A DNA stretch of 64,000 nt from NCBI GenBank assembly GCA_965227095.1, contig CBDDFL010000001.1, positions 1,302,001 through 1,366,000 of the forward strand, read 5' to 3'. The notes beneath the pieces are model-generated. The model saw only the letters and a program-made list of their open reading frames with translations. It was not told the DNA's origin and ran no database searches. Origin of the DNA: JANQMY01 sp965227095 (GTDB lineage Bacteria > Pseudomonadota > Alphaproteobacteria > JANQMY01). The position numbers were made by a program, and so were the translations under genes. This document shows positions 8,307 through 16,554 of the stretch, one piece after another; position 1 is the stretch's first letter, and each line of letters begins with the position of its first letter.

Positions 8307-9809
8307 CGGGCGAAAACCCGTTGCTTCATAGAGGTAGATATCTCGCGAAATGCCACCCTCTAAATCGAGGGTCAGCTTTTTGACCAACGTCACGGTGTCA
8401 AAACGCTGCTCGATATGTGAGATGTCATTCGTGCGGCTGACGAAAAGCACGAAGCGGCCGGAAATTTTGGTGATGCGATCGTTCAGTTCATAGTGGTTTC
8501 GCGGATGCCAGGCATGATCCCACATGACCACCGGCTGCCAACGCGGATTGGCATAATAGTATAACTCTCCGATGGTCTCGCGGTGATCGGACAGGATGGC
8601 CGTATACGGATTTTTGCGGGCCAGGTCGGTGACTTCCGTGCCCAATGTATCCCAGCCACGCACCCGTTTGAGGGCGTTGGAAAAGCCCAACCCGTCAATC
8701 AGGGAGGGGAAGCTTATTCCGATCGCGACCAACACGGCGATGGCGCCATGGCCAAGGGTGGAAACAGTCAGGCCATGCGCCCAGTTAGAGCGGCGCAACC
8801 AGTCGACCACGAGAAGCGTCCCTGCGATGTAAGCAGGGGCTGCCCAATTGGCATTGGCGCGGGACAGCAGCGCCACACTTAACGCGAACGCAAGGATGGG
8901 CGCACAGAAACATAAGAGATAGATCGTTTGTGGCCGCGCCGCACCCGCCGCCTGTAATTGTGGCGCAAGGCGGACGACCCCATAAACAAGCGTGGCAAAC
9001 AAGATCGGGCCGAACACGCCAAACTGGCTGCCGAAAAATTCGAGCATTTTTGTGGGGTGGAACAAATCACCACCCAAATTCGCGTTGGAGGCCGTATGCG
9101 CGATGGTGGGAAAGTCATGGGCCCAATTCCAAAGCAGGTTCGGCAGGATAAGAAGCCCCGCAAGACCAATGAGCGCCCAAAATCCACCGCTGATAATTTT
9201 AGCGCGATGGGCAGGTGTGATGATCAGATAGATCAGCAAACAGCCCAAGAAGTAGAGCATGGCGTATTTGGCCAGCAGCCCGAATCCGACACAAACACCG
9301 GCAAGTGCCGCCCAGCGTATCAGCCCTGTGTCGAGCCATTTATACGTGGCAAGCAGCGCCAAAGACCAAAGGAACAATAAGGGTACATCTGTGGAGATGA
9401 GCCCCGAGGATAAAGAGACCGCCGGCAGGGTGGCGTATACGATGGCCGCCCAAAACCCTGCCCGTTCGTCAAACAAAGTGTGCCCAAGTTTGAACAGGAC
9501 AAGCGCTGTTGCCGTGTGAAAGAGCGGGGCGGCAATACGCACACATGCTTCGCCGTCACCGCACACGGCAGTCGTCAGGCCAATGATCCAAGCGATAAGG
9601 GGTGGTTTTGAGAAGTAGCCAAAGTCTGGGATCTGCGCCCACACCCAATATTGGGTTTCATCGCCGCCGAGGTTAAGGGGTGTCAAGAACAGAGCAAACA
9701 AGCGGATCGCCAGCAGAAGACCGAGCAGCATGAGGGTTTGCTGCCAGAGGGAAAGGCCGTCTATCTGTCTACGGAGGGAATCGAGAGACGTGCGCTGTTG
9801 ATCAGTCAT
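8292..9809 (-). CDS. ArnT-like family 39 glycosyltransferase (polytopic)
   Basis: 505-aa integral membrane glycosyltransferase of the PMT/ArnT (GT39/GT83) superfamily, which moves a sugar from a polyprenyl-phosphate carrier to a periplasmic acceptor such as lipid A. The first periplasmic loop carries GGDETQYWVWAQ with the catalytic acidic pair, and about ten hydrophobic helices follow. ATG 9809 is preferred to GTG 9815; both overlap the end of the upstream glycosyltransferase gene (stop at 9802), so the two are co-transcribed. Acceptor and sugar are unknown. Confidence 0.85.
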   Translation of the reverse strand: MTDQQRTSLDSLRRQIDGLSLWQQTLMLLGLLLAIRLFALFLTPLNLGGDETQYWVWAQIPDFGYFSKPPLIAWIIGLTTAVCGDGEACVRIAAPLFHTATALVLFKLGHTLFDERAGFWAAIVYATLPAVSLSSGLISTDVPLLFLWSLALLATYKWLDTGLIRWAALAGVCVGFGLLAKYAMLYFLGCLLIYLIITPAHRAKIISGGFWALIGLAGLLILPNLLWNWAHDFPTIAHTASNANLGGDLFHPTKMLEFFGSQFGVFGPILFATLVYGVVRLAPQLQAAGAARPQTIYLLCFCAPILAFALSVALLSRANANWAAPAYIAGTLLVVDWLRRSNWAHGLTVSTLGHGAIAVLVAIGISFPSLIDGLGFSNALKRVRGWDTLGTEVTDLARKNPYTAILSDHRETIGELYYYANPRWQPVVMWDHAWHPRNHYELNDRITKISGRFVLFVSRTNDISHIEQRFDTVTLVKKLTLDLEGGISRDIYLYEATGFRPSGGE

Positions 9810-11469
9810 TGTCACCCCCGGTATTCTTTTCGTAAAGCGTGAAGGTCACATCTTTGCCAACGGAATAATTATAGCCGCTGAGTGTTTTTAAAGGGCGTAG
9901 GCTGATTTTCAAATCACTTGCCGCTTTTTGAAAGACTTCTTCCTGGCGTTGTTCAACGACGGCGATTGCATCCGGTGTGTCAGCAAGAAAGGCAGCAACT
10001 CTTTCAGGCGGGAGGAGAGCGGTTTCGGTGCCATTTAAAAAAACCAAGCTCGGTTCCGCATAGCCGGTCGATGCAAGCGGTGCCGTTGCCGGGGCGACCT
10101 CTTGTTTGGCGGCATAGATCTGCCGCGACAGATTCAAATCTTGCAGTGCGGGTAGGGTGATCTGGAACGTCGCCGCGTAGAGAAAAAAGGCGGCGATGAC
10201 CGCCCGCCACAGACCGGCGCCGGGCGCAAGCTGCGGAACCCGCGGATGCACTGTCAGAACTGTTGCCAGGGCAAGACCTAGAAAAATCCAGGCGGCAATG
10301 GGGGGCGGTGTTCCCAGATAAAAGGCCGCACTGATGGGGGTGGCGATCAAGACCAGGCTCACGATCAACCAGCAACTCCAGGCAAAGCGCGGAAACCCCT
10401 CACCGCTAATATGCTGGCCCCGTTCCGCCAAATGAGTGAGATAGCCGCCAATGATCAACGCAATCGCGGGCACCATGGGCAGAATGTAATGGGGCAGTTT
10501 TGTCGGTACCAACTCGAACAACAACCAGCTTGGAAGGATCCAGGCTAAACAAAACCGATAGATGGGGTGAGCATTGCGTTGCCAGCCAAACCAAAGGGCT
10601 GGCCCCAGCACAAGGGATGCCGGCCACAGCGTAACGACCGCCAACACAGCGTAAGTCCCCGGCGGACTGCCATGGGATTCCTGGCCGGACATCAATTTAG
10701 GCAGTAAATCATTGCCCACCGCGTCCGAGAAAAAGCTGCTGCCGCTGAGCGTGATGGCAATGACCCATGGCGCGGTTATCGCCACCACGATCGCGAGCCC
10801 AAGAAGCGGGCGGATCGGTTTCAACCACAATAGCGACCGGTCCGCCACAGCCAGGGTGATGATCGTCAGGCCGCCAATCAACACACCAATCGGACCTTTT
10901 ATGAGGATGCCCGCGCCTAGGGCGATCCAGAACAATATGGCGATCCGGCGAAGGTCTTCCGTGGCGCCGCCGATCAGACGCCCATTTGCGGCAACGTAAA
11001 AATGGCCTAGGCAAATCTGCGAAGTGGCGATGGCAAGCAACAACATGGCATCGGTTTTCGCCAAATGGGCTTCGATCACAAGAAGAAGAGAACTTGCGAG
11101 GGCCAGGCCTGCCGTAAATCCGCCAACGGGGCCAAGCCATCTCGCCCCCGCCCAAAAGGTGATAAGCACCGCGCCGATTGCCCCAAGAAGGGAGGGCAGC
11201 CGATAGGCCCAAATGGGCGCGTCAACGCCGCCGAACAGGGATGCGCTGGCCGCCTGCATCCAGTAGATGCCGATGGGTTTTTTATTGCGCGCGTCTTCTT
11301 GGAAGTAAATTTCGACGAAATTGCCCGTTTCCAGCATCTGTTTGCTGGCCTGAGCGTAGCGGGATTCATCCCGGTCGACCGGCCCCACATTGAAAAAACC
11401 CGGCAGGAAAAGCACCAAACAGGCCAGGACAAGGACGAGCCGTGGCTTTTCAGTTATTGCTGTCGGCAC
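9802..11469 (-). CDS. ArnT-like family 39 glycosyltransferase (polytopic)
   Basis: 555-aa membrane glycosyltransferase. The N-terminal GPVDRDESRYAQASKQML is the ArnT/PMT acidic motif in the first periplasmic loop; FQEDARNKKPIGIYWMQ also matches ArnT. About 11-12 helices are visible, followed by a C-terminal soluble tail of about 120 residues. It probably transfers an undecaprenyl- or dodecaprenyl-linked sugar to lipid A or a related glycolipid. It is upstream partner of the 8292-9809 gene, and the GT2 and LpxB-N genes lie across a divergent intergenic region, forming a lipid A-type glycosylation cluster. Confidence 0.87.
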   Translation of the reverse strand: MPTAITEKPRLVLVLACLVLFLPGFFNVGPVDRDESRYAQASKQMLETGNFVEIYFQEDARNKKPIGIYWMQAASASLFGGVDAPIWAYRLPSLLGAIGAVLITFWAGARWLGPVGGFTAGLALASSLLLVIEAHLAKTDAMLLLAIATSQICLGHFYVAANGRLIGGATEDLRRIAILFWIALGAGILIKGPIGVLIGGLTIITLAVADRSLLWLKPIRPLLGLAIVVAITAPWVIAITLSGSSFFSDAVGNDLLPKLMSGQESHGSPPGTYAVLAVVTLWPASLVLGPALWFGWQRNAHPIYRFCLAWILPSWLLFELVPTKLPHYILPMVPAIALIIGGYLTHLAERGQHISGEGFPRFAWSCWLIVSLVLIATPISAAFYLGTPPPIAAWIFLGLALATVLTVHPRVPQLAPGAGLWRAVIAAFFLYAATFQITLPALQDLNLSRQIYAAKQEVAPATAPLASTGYAEPSLVFLNGTETALLPPERVAAFLADTPDAIAVVEQRQEEVFQKAASDLKISLRPLKTLSGYNYSVGKDVTFTLYEKNTGGDND

Positions 11470-11708
11470 GGGTGAGGTGTCCTTGATGTGTTGCGGCGCT
11501 CTAAAGTTTCCTCTTTGATCAAAAATCGCAAGCCCTATTCACCACATGCGCCAAAAAGCGGCAGAAAACTGGCTTTTTTTGGCTGGAACAGGCAAAACTT
11601 GCGCCTATGGCGCCCCCATGAGATAGAGGGCGCTCGCGAGTTCTTTGGGGGGAGGGAGAACTTGTAAGTGGGGTTATCGCCGCGAAGAAGAACAGATGGA
11701 GCGGACAA
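11470..11708. promoter_or_regulatory. Divergent intergenic region of the glycosyltransferase cluster
   Basis: 239 bp between the ArnT-like pair (minus strand) and the GT2 gene (plus strand). It must hold both promoters, though no consensus hexamers are clear. A 6-bp inverted repeat GCGCCC/GGGCGC lies at 11610-11633. No ORF here is convincing. Confidence 0.35.
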
Positions 11709-12437
11709 GTGGTATGTGAGGTGTCGGTGGTGGTTCCGGTCATGAATGAGGCCGAGAATGTGGAACCCCTCATTTCCGAGATTCGGCAAGCGTTCTCAGG
11801 GGCGGCGACCTACGAGATTGTCTATGTTGACGACGGCAGCACTGACGGCACCAAAGATGTGCTGAAACGCCTAAAAGCGGACATTCCCGAGCTTCGCGTC
11901 ATAGCGCACGAACACAATAGTGGTCAGAGCGCGGCGATCCGGTCCGGAATACATGCCGCTCAGGGCCGATTGATCGTCACATTGGACGGGGATGCGCAAA
12001 ATGATCCCGCGGATATTCCCGCGATGCTGGCAGCCTATGACGACAAGGCCGATCCGAAGATGCGCATGGTGGCCGGACAGCGGCGAAAACGCCAGGATAG
12101 CTTTGCCAAGCGCTGGGCGTCCAAATGGGCCAATCGGATCCGTCAGTGGGCCTTGAATGACAACACCCGCGATACGGGGTGTGGGCTTAAATTATTCTCC
12201 CGCGAGGCCTTTTTGGAGCTACCCTATTTCGATCATATGCATCGATTTTTGCCTGCCCTGATGCAGCGCCAAGGCTATACTGTTAAGCTTGTGGATGTGA
12301 ACCACCGGCACCGCACGCGGGGGCAATCAAAATATGGGGTGCTGGATCGGGCTCTGGTCTCGATCAGTGATCTCCTGGGTGTGATGTGGTTGAGACGCCG
12401 GTGCCGCTTGCCCGGAACGACCACAGAGTTGGAGTAA
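11709..12437 (+). CDS. Family 2 glycosyltransferase, polyprenyl-phosphate sugar synthase type
   Basis: 242-aa GT-A enzyme. Conserved elements are VVVPVMNEAENV, VDDGSTDGT, LDGDAQNDP (metal-binding DxD-like), DTGCGLKLF and HRTRGQSKYG, the set seen in dolichol-phosphate mannose synthase, ArnC and RgtE-like enzymes. These load a nucleotide sugar onto a polyprenyl phosphate for later transfer by ArnT-type enzymes. It lacks the C-terminal transmembrane pair of ArnC. GTG 11709 follows GGAG at 11698-11701. The LpxB-N gene follows directly. Confidence 0.88.
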   Translation: MVCEVSVVVPVMNEAENVEPLISEIRQAFSGAATYEIVYVDDGSTDGTKDVLKRLKADIPELRVIAHEHNSGQSAAIRSGIHAAQGRLIVTLDGDAQNDPADIPAMLAAYDDKADPKMRMVAGQRRKRQDSFAKRWASKWANRIRQWALNDNTRDTGCGLKLFSREAFLELPYFDHMHRFLPALMQRQGYTVKLVDVNHRHRTRGQSKYGVLDRALVSISDLLGVMWLRRRCRLPGTTTELE

Positions 12438-12442
12438 AGAGT

Positions 12443-12925
12443 GTGCTTAGCTGGCTAAATGAAATGGGCAGCATGGAGGCTGTTTGGGTACTGATTGGTT
12501 TCGGCGGTCAGGCCTTGTTTGCGTCGCGCTTTATCATCCAATGGTTCAAAAGCGAACAGGTCGGGCGCAGCGTTATCCCCATGGCCTTTTGGTATTGCAG
12601 CATCGGCGGTGGCATTGTTTTGTTTTCCTACGCGCTTTACCGACAAGACCCGGTGTTTATTGCCGGACAGGGAGTAGGGCTCTTTGTCTATGCCCGCAAT
12701 CTCATCCTGATTTTCCGCGAGAAGAAGAATAACGCGGCTGAAGCGGAAACGGCAAAAAAGGGATTGGCGGACGGTCCGCAGTCAGCTCAAGATATTGTAG
12801 CGGTGCAATTTGCCCAAGTGGCGCATGTGCGGGCGCAGCGCGAGGCTCCGACTGTGGCGCAAACATTTGCTAAACCAACCTTCAGCGACGCCCCAAACGG
12901 CGCCGTCGCCCCCGAAAAAGCCTGA
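12443..12925 (+). CDS. Lipid-A-disaccharide synthase N-terminal-domain membrane protein
   Basis: 160-aa protein whose first ~100 residues are the LAB_N domain: WVLIGFGGQALFASRFIIQW, then SVIPMAFWYCSIGGG and GQGVGLFVYARNLIL, about three membrane helices. The domain is named from its fusion to LpxB but also occurs alone next to GT2/GT39 genes. The C-terminal 50 residues are polar and low-complexity. GTG 12443 follows GGAG at 12431-12434, just after the GT2 stop. A role in lipid-carrier or lipid A modification is inferred from the neighbours. Confidence 0.85.
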   Translation: MLSWLNEMGSMEAVWVLIGFGGQALFASRFIIQWFKSEQVGRSVIPMAFWYCSIGGGIVLFSYALYRQDPVFIAGQGVGLFVYARNLILIFREKKNNAAEAETAKKGLADGPQSAQDIVAVQFAQVAHVRAQREAPTVAQTFAKPTFSDAPNGAVAPEKA

Positions 12926-12990
12926 TTTCGTCTAAAACTGTGACGGATGAACACTGATTTCACCCCCCAAATGCGCCAAATGAGTCAAAG

Positions 12991-13018
12991 CTGACACGGA
13001 TATGTGCTAGTTTAGATC
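12991..13018 (+). promoter_or_regulatory. Possible promoter of the small membrane protein gene
   Basis: CTGACA (12991-12996) and TAGATC (13013-13018) are separated by 16 bp, about 60 bp before the start of the 145-aa gene. The -35 has five of six consensus bases and the -10 is weak. Confidence 0.35.
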
Positions 13019-13079
13019 CATTAGGTGGCTCGCATGAAAAGGCGCAGCAATATGTATTGGTTAAAATTTAGGGGGGAAT

Positions 13080-13517
13080 ATGCTTAACGCACTTCCTTTA
13101 ATCGCCATTATGATCATCGTGTACAACATTCTTGCCTTCGGTGGCGGATTGATTGGCGTTGGCGATGGTGGCATGGCCGCATTCCTGTCCAGCGAATGGC
13201 TTAAAATCCAGCTGGTCAACGACACATGGATTTTCACTCCGGGCGATCTGATCGTCACACTGACGTTGTTTGCCCTGTTCCTGGAAATCATCAAAGCAAC
13301 CCAGACAAACCACATTTCAATTATCAATCATGGCCTGTCCATGCTGGTTTTTGTGGTGGCGTTGATTGAATTCATCGTGTTGCCTGGTTTTGCAACATCC
13401 GCCTTCTTCCTCATTACGATGATGGCGCTGGTGGATGTCATGGCCGGGTTCACCGTGTCAATCGTAACTGCCCGCCGCGATATCGGTGCGGATGGTGGTC
13501 TGTTCGGCGGCGGTTGA
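13080..13517 (+). CDS. Uncharacterised four-helix membrane protein
   Basis: 145-aa integral membrane protein of unknown function. Hydrophobic stretches lie near residues 3-22 (LPLIAIMIIVYNILAFGGG), 52-72, 83-100 and 103-122. The C-terminal SIVTARRDIGADGGLFGGG is glycine-rich and probably cytoplasmic. ATG 13080 follows a GGGGGG run with optimal spacing. A 17-codon reading frame (13034-13087) overlaps its start; see findings. I do not recognise the family. Confidence 0.75.
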   Translation: MLNALPLIAIMIIVYNILAFGGGLIGVGDGGMAAFLSSEWLKIQLVNDTWIFTPGDLIVTLTLFALFLEIIKATQTNHISIINHGLSMLVFVVALIEFIVLPGFATSAFFLITMMALVDVMAGFTVSIVTARRDIGADGGLFGGG

Positions 13518-13540
13518 TACTGACGCCTGCGAAGAGCCCA

Positions 13541-13570
13541 AAAAAAAGGGGGGCCGATCAGTCGGCCCCC
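13541..13570 (-). terminator. Rho-independent terminator for minus-strand transcription
   Basis: A perfect 9-bp GC-rich stem (13549-13557 with 13562-13570, arms GGGGGCCGA/TCGGCCCCC) with a four-base loop is followed, reading leftward, by seven T residues (the A run at 13541-13547). The T-tract lies on the minus-strand side, so it terminates leftward transcription, that of the 40-aa gene at 13677-13799. Confidence 0.85.
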
Positions 13571-13676
13571 AGAGTTACGGGGTGAGCTCTTCGATTTTTT
13601 TGAGCCTTATGGCACGCTAAACCAGCGGGAGATATGCGGGCGAAGGTACTGGTTCGGTGCGTTCGTCTTTCCCCTG

Positions 13677-13799
13677 TTACAAAAGCATGAAGATGGTCAA
13701 GCTGAAGACAAACAGCTCCATCGACCGGATCCAAAACAGACCCCAATCCGACGACGGGGTCGCCGCAATTGCTTCTGATTGACCTGGCCGTTGTGCCAT
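13677..13799 (-). CDS. Small single-pass membrane protein, 40 aa
   Basis: An ATG at 13799 opens 40 codons ending in TAA at 13677-13679. A good Shine-Dalgarno (GGAG, six bases before the ATG on the minus strand) precedes it. The product begins MAQRPGQSEAIA, has a polar N-terminal half and ends with a hydrophobic helix (SMELFVFSLTIFMLL) that reaches the C-terminus, a tail-anchor-like layout. A strong terminator oriented for this strand lies about 105 bp downstream (13541-13570), supporting an independent transcript. No family recognised; it is below usual ORF length cut-offs. Confidence 0.68.
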   Translation of the reverse strand: MAQRPGQSEAIAATPSSDWGLFWIRSMELFVFSLTIFMLL

Positions 13800-14002
13800 T
13801 CTGAACTCCAACTAAACCGCGGAACCCTTGTGAGGCTGAGAAGTGTCCCGCGATGAAACACAAACATTCAATTTGCTATAAAAGTAGCAAGCGCCATGCC
13901 GGTTATTTGCGTGCCATCTTGTTTGTAGACGGGCTGCGTGTTGCAAAGACGACCGATTGAAGGAAATACTGTGGCGCAGCATTAAGACTGGGATGTGCCT
14001 TG

Positions 14003-14353
14003 GTGGCTCTTTTCTTCGATCAGGCTTGGTTTGATGACAAACTCGCGTCTCTCGGTTTTGACCGCGCGGTCATTGGCAGCGCGTTAGGGCTAAGCCAAAA
14101 TCAAATTGATGAGGTCTGGAAAGACCAGCGCGAGATTTCTGCGCGGGACGTGGAAACGTTGGCCGTTCTTCTGCAAGTTGAACCCGCGGAAATCGCCTCG
14201 CGGGCGGGTGTGTCCACGCCAATCCCAAAAGGGAATGCGGGCGAGACGGTGGTGGACGCGCCTAGAGATATCCATGAAATAAAGCAGCGATTGGATCGTT
14301 TAGAGCAAGATGTTGCTGAAATACTGGCGCTGTTACGTGCCAAGAAAGAATAG
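14003..14353 (+). CDS. Small HTH/coiled-coil protein of unknown function
   Basis: 116-aa acidic protein. Residues ~10-70 (LGFDRAVIGSALGLSQNQIDEVWKDQ, ARDVETLAVLLQV) resemble a lambda-repressor-like helix-turn-helix. Residues ~90-116 (HEIKQRLDRLEQDVAEILALLR) form a short heptad coiled coil suited to dimerisation. A GTG start at 14003 is preferred to TTG 14000. The gamma-glutamyltransferase gene starts 9 bp after its stop, so they are likely co-transcribed. A DNA-binding regulator is possible but unproven. Confidence 0.68.
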   Translation: MALFFDQAWFDDKLASLGFDRAVIGSALGLSQNQIDEVWKDQREISARDVETLAVLLQVEPAEIASRAGVSTPIPKGNAGETVVDAPRDIHEIKQRLDRLEQDVAEILALLRAKKE

Positions 14354-14362
14354 AGGAACCCG

Positions 14363-15952
14363 ATGAGAGATATTCATTACCCAGGACGGTCGACAGTGCA
14401 CGGAGAAAATGGAGCCGCGGCCACCTCTCATCCCCTGGCGACGCTTGCTGCAATCGAATTGCTGAAAGCCGGTGGTAATGCGGTTGATGCTGCCATAGGC
14501 GCTTGTGCGGTTTTATGTGTGGTCGAACCCATGAGCACAGGAATCGGTGGGGACTGCTTTGCGCTAATCGCCAAAAATGGCCGTGGCCCTGTGATTGGCA
14601 TTAATGGCTCTGGATGCGCGCCAGCCAAGGCGGATGCCGCTTGGTTTGCCGATCAGGGTATTTCGGAAATCGGAACCGAAACACCCCATTCGGTAACAGT
14701 GCCGGGGGCGATAGATGCCTGGGACACACTCGCGCGGGATCATGGGCGGTTGGGCCTCGACCGCATATTGCAACCCGCCATTCGTTTTGCCGAAGAGGGC
14801 TTTGTGGTTTCACCCATTGTGGGGCTCGGTTGGCAATTCTTATCAAAACGCCTTCAGGCCGATGAGGGCGCGCAGCAACACTTGTTGATCGACGGCAAGG
14901 CACCCAAGATCGGATCCAAATTCAAGTCGCCGGCCTTGGGCGCGACTTTGCGGGCGATCGCGGAAAAGGGGCGTGCGGCGTTTTACAGCGGTGCCATCGC
15001 GGAAGACATGGTCTCGTGTCTTCAGAATAAGGGTGGCTTGCATGAACAGTCTGACTTTGAAAGTCAGCATGGAGACTTTGTTGCTCCAATCTCCACCGCT
15101 TATAAGTCGCAAACTGTTTTTGAAATCCCTCCCAATGGACAAGGGATTACAGCACTCATCATGCTGAATATCTTGCGTCAATTCCCGATGGAAGAATATG
15201 ACCCCCTCAGTGCCGAGCGGTATCATCTTCAGATAGAGGCGCAACGATTGGCTTTTGAAGCGCGCGATACCTATGTGGCCGACCCGAAATTCGCAGACGT
15301 TCCTGTGGATCATTTGCTGTCCGACACGTTCGCGGCGGAGCAGGCGGCACGCATTCGGATGGATGCGTGTATTGACGATATCAACCGCCGCAAGGGGCCT
15401 GAATACAGAGACACGGTCTATTTGTCCGTGATTGATGGGGATCAAACGGCGTGCTCGTTTATCAATTCTCTGTATTTTGGCTTTGGGTCGGCCATTGTCG
15501 CCCCGCAATCGGGCGTCTTGTTTCAAAACCGTGGTGCGGGATTTGCGCTTGATCCATCCCATCCGAATTGTATCGCCGGCGGCAAGCGGCCGTTGCACAC
15601 CATCATTCCCGGAATGGCCCTGCAGGATGATAAGGTTAGGCATAGTTTCGGCGTGATGGGGGGGGACTTTCAACCCATGGGGCATGTGCAGGTCATGTTG
15701 AACATGGTGACCTATGGCATGGATGCCCAAGAAGCGTTGGATGCGCCGCGCGCATTTGCGGGGCTAGAACAAGTTGGGATCGAGAAGGGCCTACCGGATA
15801 CCGTTCGGTCAGGGCTGGAAGCACGCGGCCACGCGCTGACGGACGCCCTCGTCCCCTTTGGGGGCGGCCAGGTGGTATCTGTTGACTGGGAACAGGGAAC
15901 CTTGGTGGCCGGCTCTGAATCACGTAAAGACGGTTGCGCGCTTGCCTATTAA
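14363..15952 (+). CDS. ggt: Gamma-glutamyltransferase-family protein
   Basis: 529-aa N-terminal nucleophile hydrolase of the gamma-glutamyltranspeptidase family. The precursor should self-cleave before the catalytic Thr; the matching stretch here is DTVYLSVID with Thr351, versus TTHYSVVD in classical GGT. Other family elements include GGNAVDAAIGA, EPMSTGIGGDCF and GGKRPLHTIIPGM. No signal peptide is visible, so a cytoplasmic location is likely, unlike the secreted E. coli enzyme. The TVY variation is closer to GGT-like acylases, so the true substrate could be an amide other than glutathione. Confidence 0.88.
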   Translation: MRDIHYPGRSTVHGENGAAATSHPLATLAAIELLKAGGNAVDAAIGACAVLCVVEPMSTGIGGDCFALIAKNGRGPVIGINGSGCAPAKADAAWFADQGISEIGTETPHSVTVPGAIDAWDTLARDHGRLGLDRILQPAIRFAEEGFVVSPIVGLGWQFLSKRLQADEGAQQHLLIDGKAPKIGSKFKSPALGATLRAIAEKGRAAFYSGAIAEDMVSCLQNKGGLHEQSDFESQHGDFVAPISTAYKSQTVFEIPPNGQGITALIMLNILRQFPMEEYDPLSAERYHLQIEAQRLAFEARDTYVADPKFADVPVDHLLSDTFAAEQAARIRMDACIDDINRRKGPEYRDTVYLSVIDGDQTACSFINSLYFGFGSAIVAPQSGVLFQNRGAGFALDPSHPNCIAGGKRPLHTIIPGMALQDDKVRHSFGVMGGDFQPMGHVQVMLNMVTYGMDAQEALDAPRAFAGLEQVGIEKGLPDTVRSGLEARGHALTDALVPFGGGQVVSVDWEQGTLVAGSESRKDGCALAY

Positions 15953-16302
15953 AATCGGCGGTTGATGGTGTTCTGGGCGAAACGCGCGGTCGTTACAGGC
16001 GCGGATGTGCGGTAGGCACGTTCCCGAACAAGGTAAACGCCATCGTCTTCCGACATTGTGGTTTGGTCAATCAATTGAGCGGCGAAAGCAGAATTGGGCA
16101 AGCCCGGCGGCTGACACTCGCGATGGGTTGCCACGGCAACTCCTTGCCGAGCGGTATTTTTGTAATTTGTGGACGAAGCGTCGCGGGAAATCGGCGGGTG
16201 AGCGGCCTGTACCGGCGTTACCGTTTGGCCAGCGGCAGAAAGCTTATCCGCTGCCTGCCGGGCTATGGTCGAATGATGCGTGTTGCCGCCGGAGATCTTC
16301 AT
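15949..16302 (-). CDS. Hypothetical protein, probably real
   Basis: 117-aa protein rich in Ala, Thr and Gln, with no hydrophobic segment. The C-terminal half (FAAQLIDQTTMSEDDGVYLV, RFAQNTINRRF) looks structured and ends convergently with the gamma-glutamyltransferase gene, overlapping it by 4 bp. An opposite-strand frame covers the same bases, but its protein is Arg/Gly/Cys-rich and unconvincing. No Shine-Dalgarno is clear before ATG 16302. Family not recognised. Confidence 0.5.
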   Translation of the reverse strand: MKISGGNTHHSTIARQAADKLSAAGQTVTPVQAAHPPISRDASSTNYKNTARQGVAVATHRECQPPGLPNSAFAAQLIDQTTMSEDDGVYLVRERAYRTSAPVTTARFAQNTINRRF

Positions 16303-16554
16303 AAGGCATTAACGAAGCAAGCCTAATGCCATCCCATTTTGGGACAGTTGGCTACATTGTAGTCGATGGGGGGGCGTTTCTGCCGAAAGCTTGCTGTTAT
16401 AACGTTTCCATCCGTTTTGATATGCACTAGCTGCGCCCTGTGTTTCGCATTTCTTAAGACCTCTCGCCTAAAGTGCACTGTGCTCGTTCACGGTTTGAGG
16501 GGGACCCTGTAAGGGCCGGGCGAACAAGCGTAATAGGCGGTTCATGGGGCGCAC

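Noticed and set aside
13558..13863. 101-aa minus-strand frame
   Set aside because: It runs through the terminator and the 40-aa gene in another frame with no start signal.
14843..15730. 295-aa minus-strand frame opposite gamma-glutamyltransferase
   Set aside because: Entirely within the ggt gene and without a family match.
15934..16326. 130-aa plus-strand frame after ggt
   Set aside because: Arg/Gly/Cys-rich, overlaps the end of ggt, and competes with the more natural minus-strand frame at 15949-16302.
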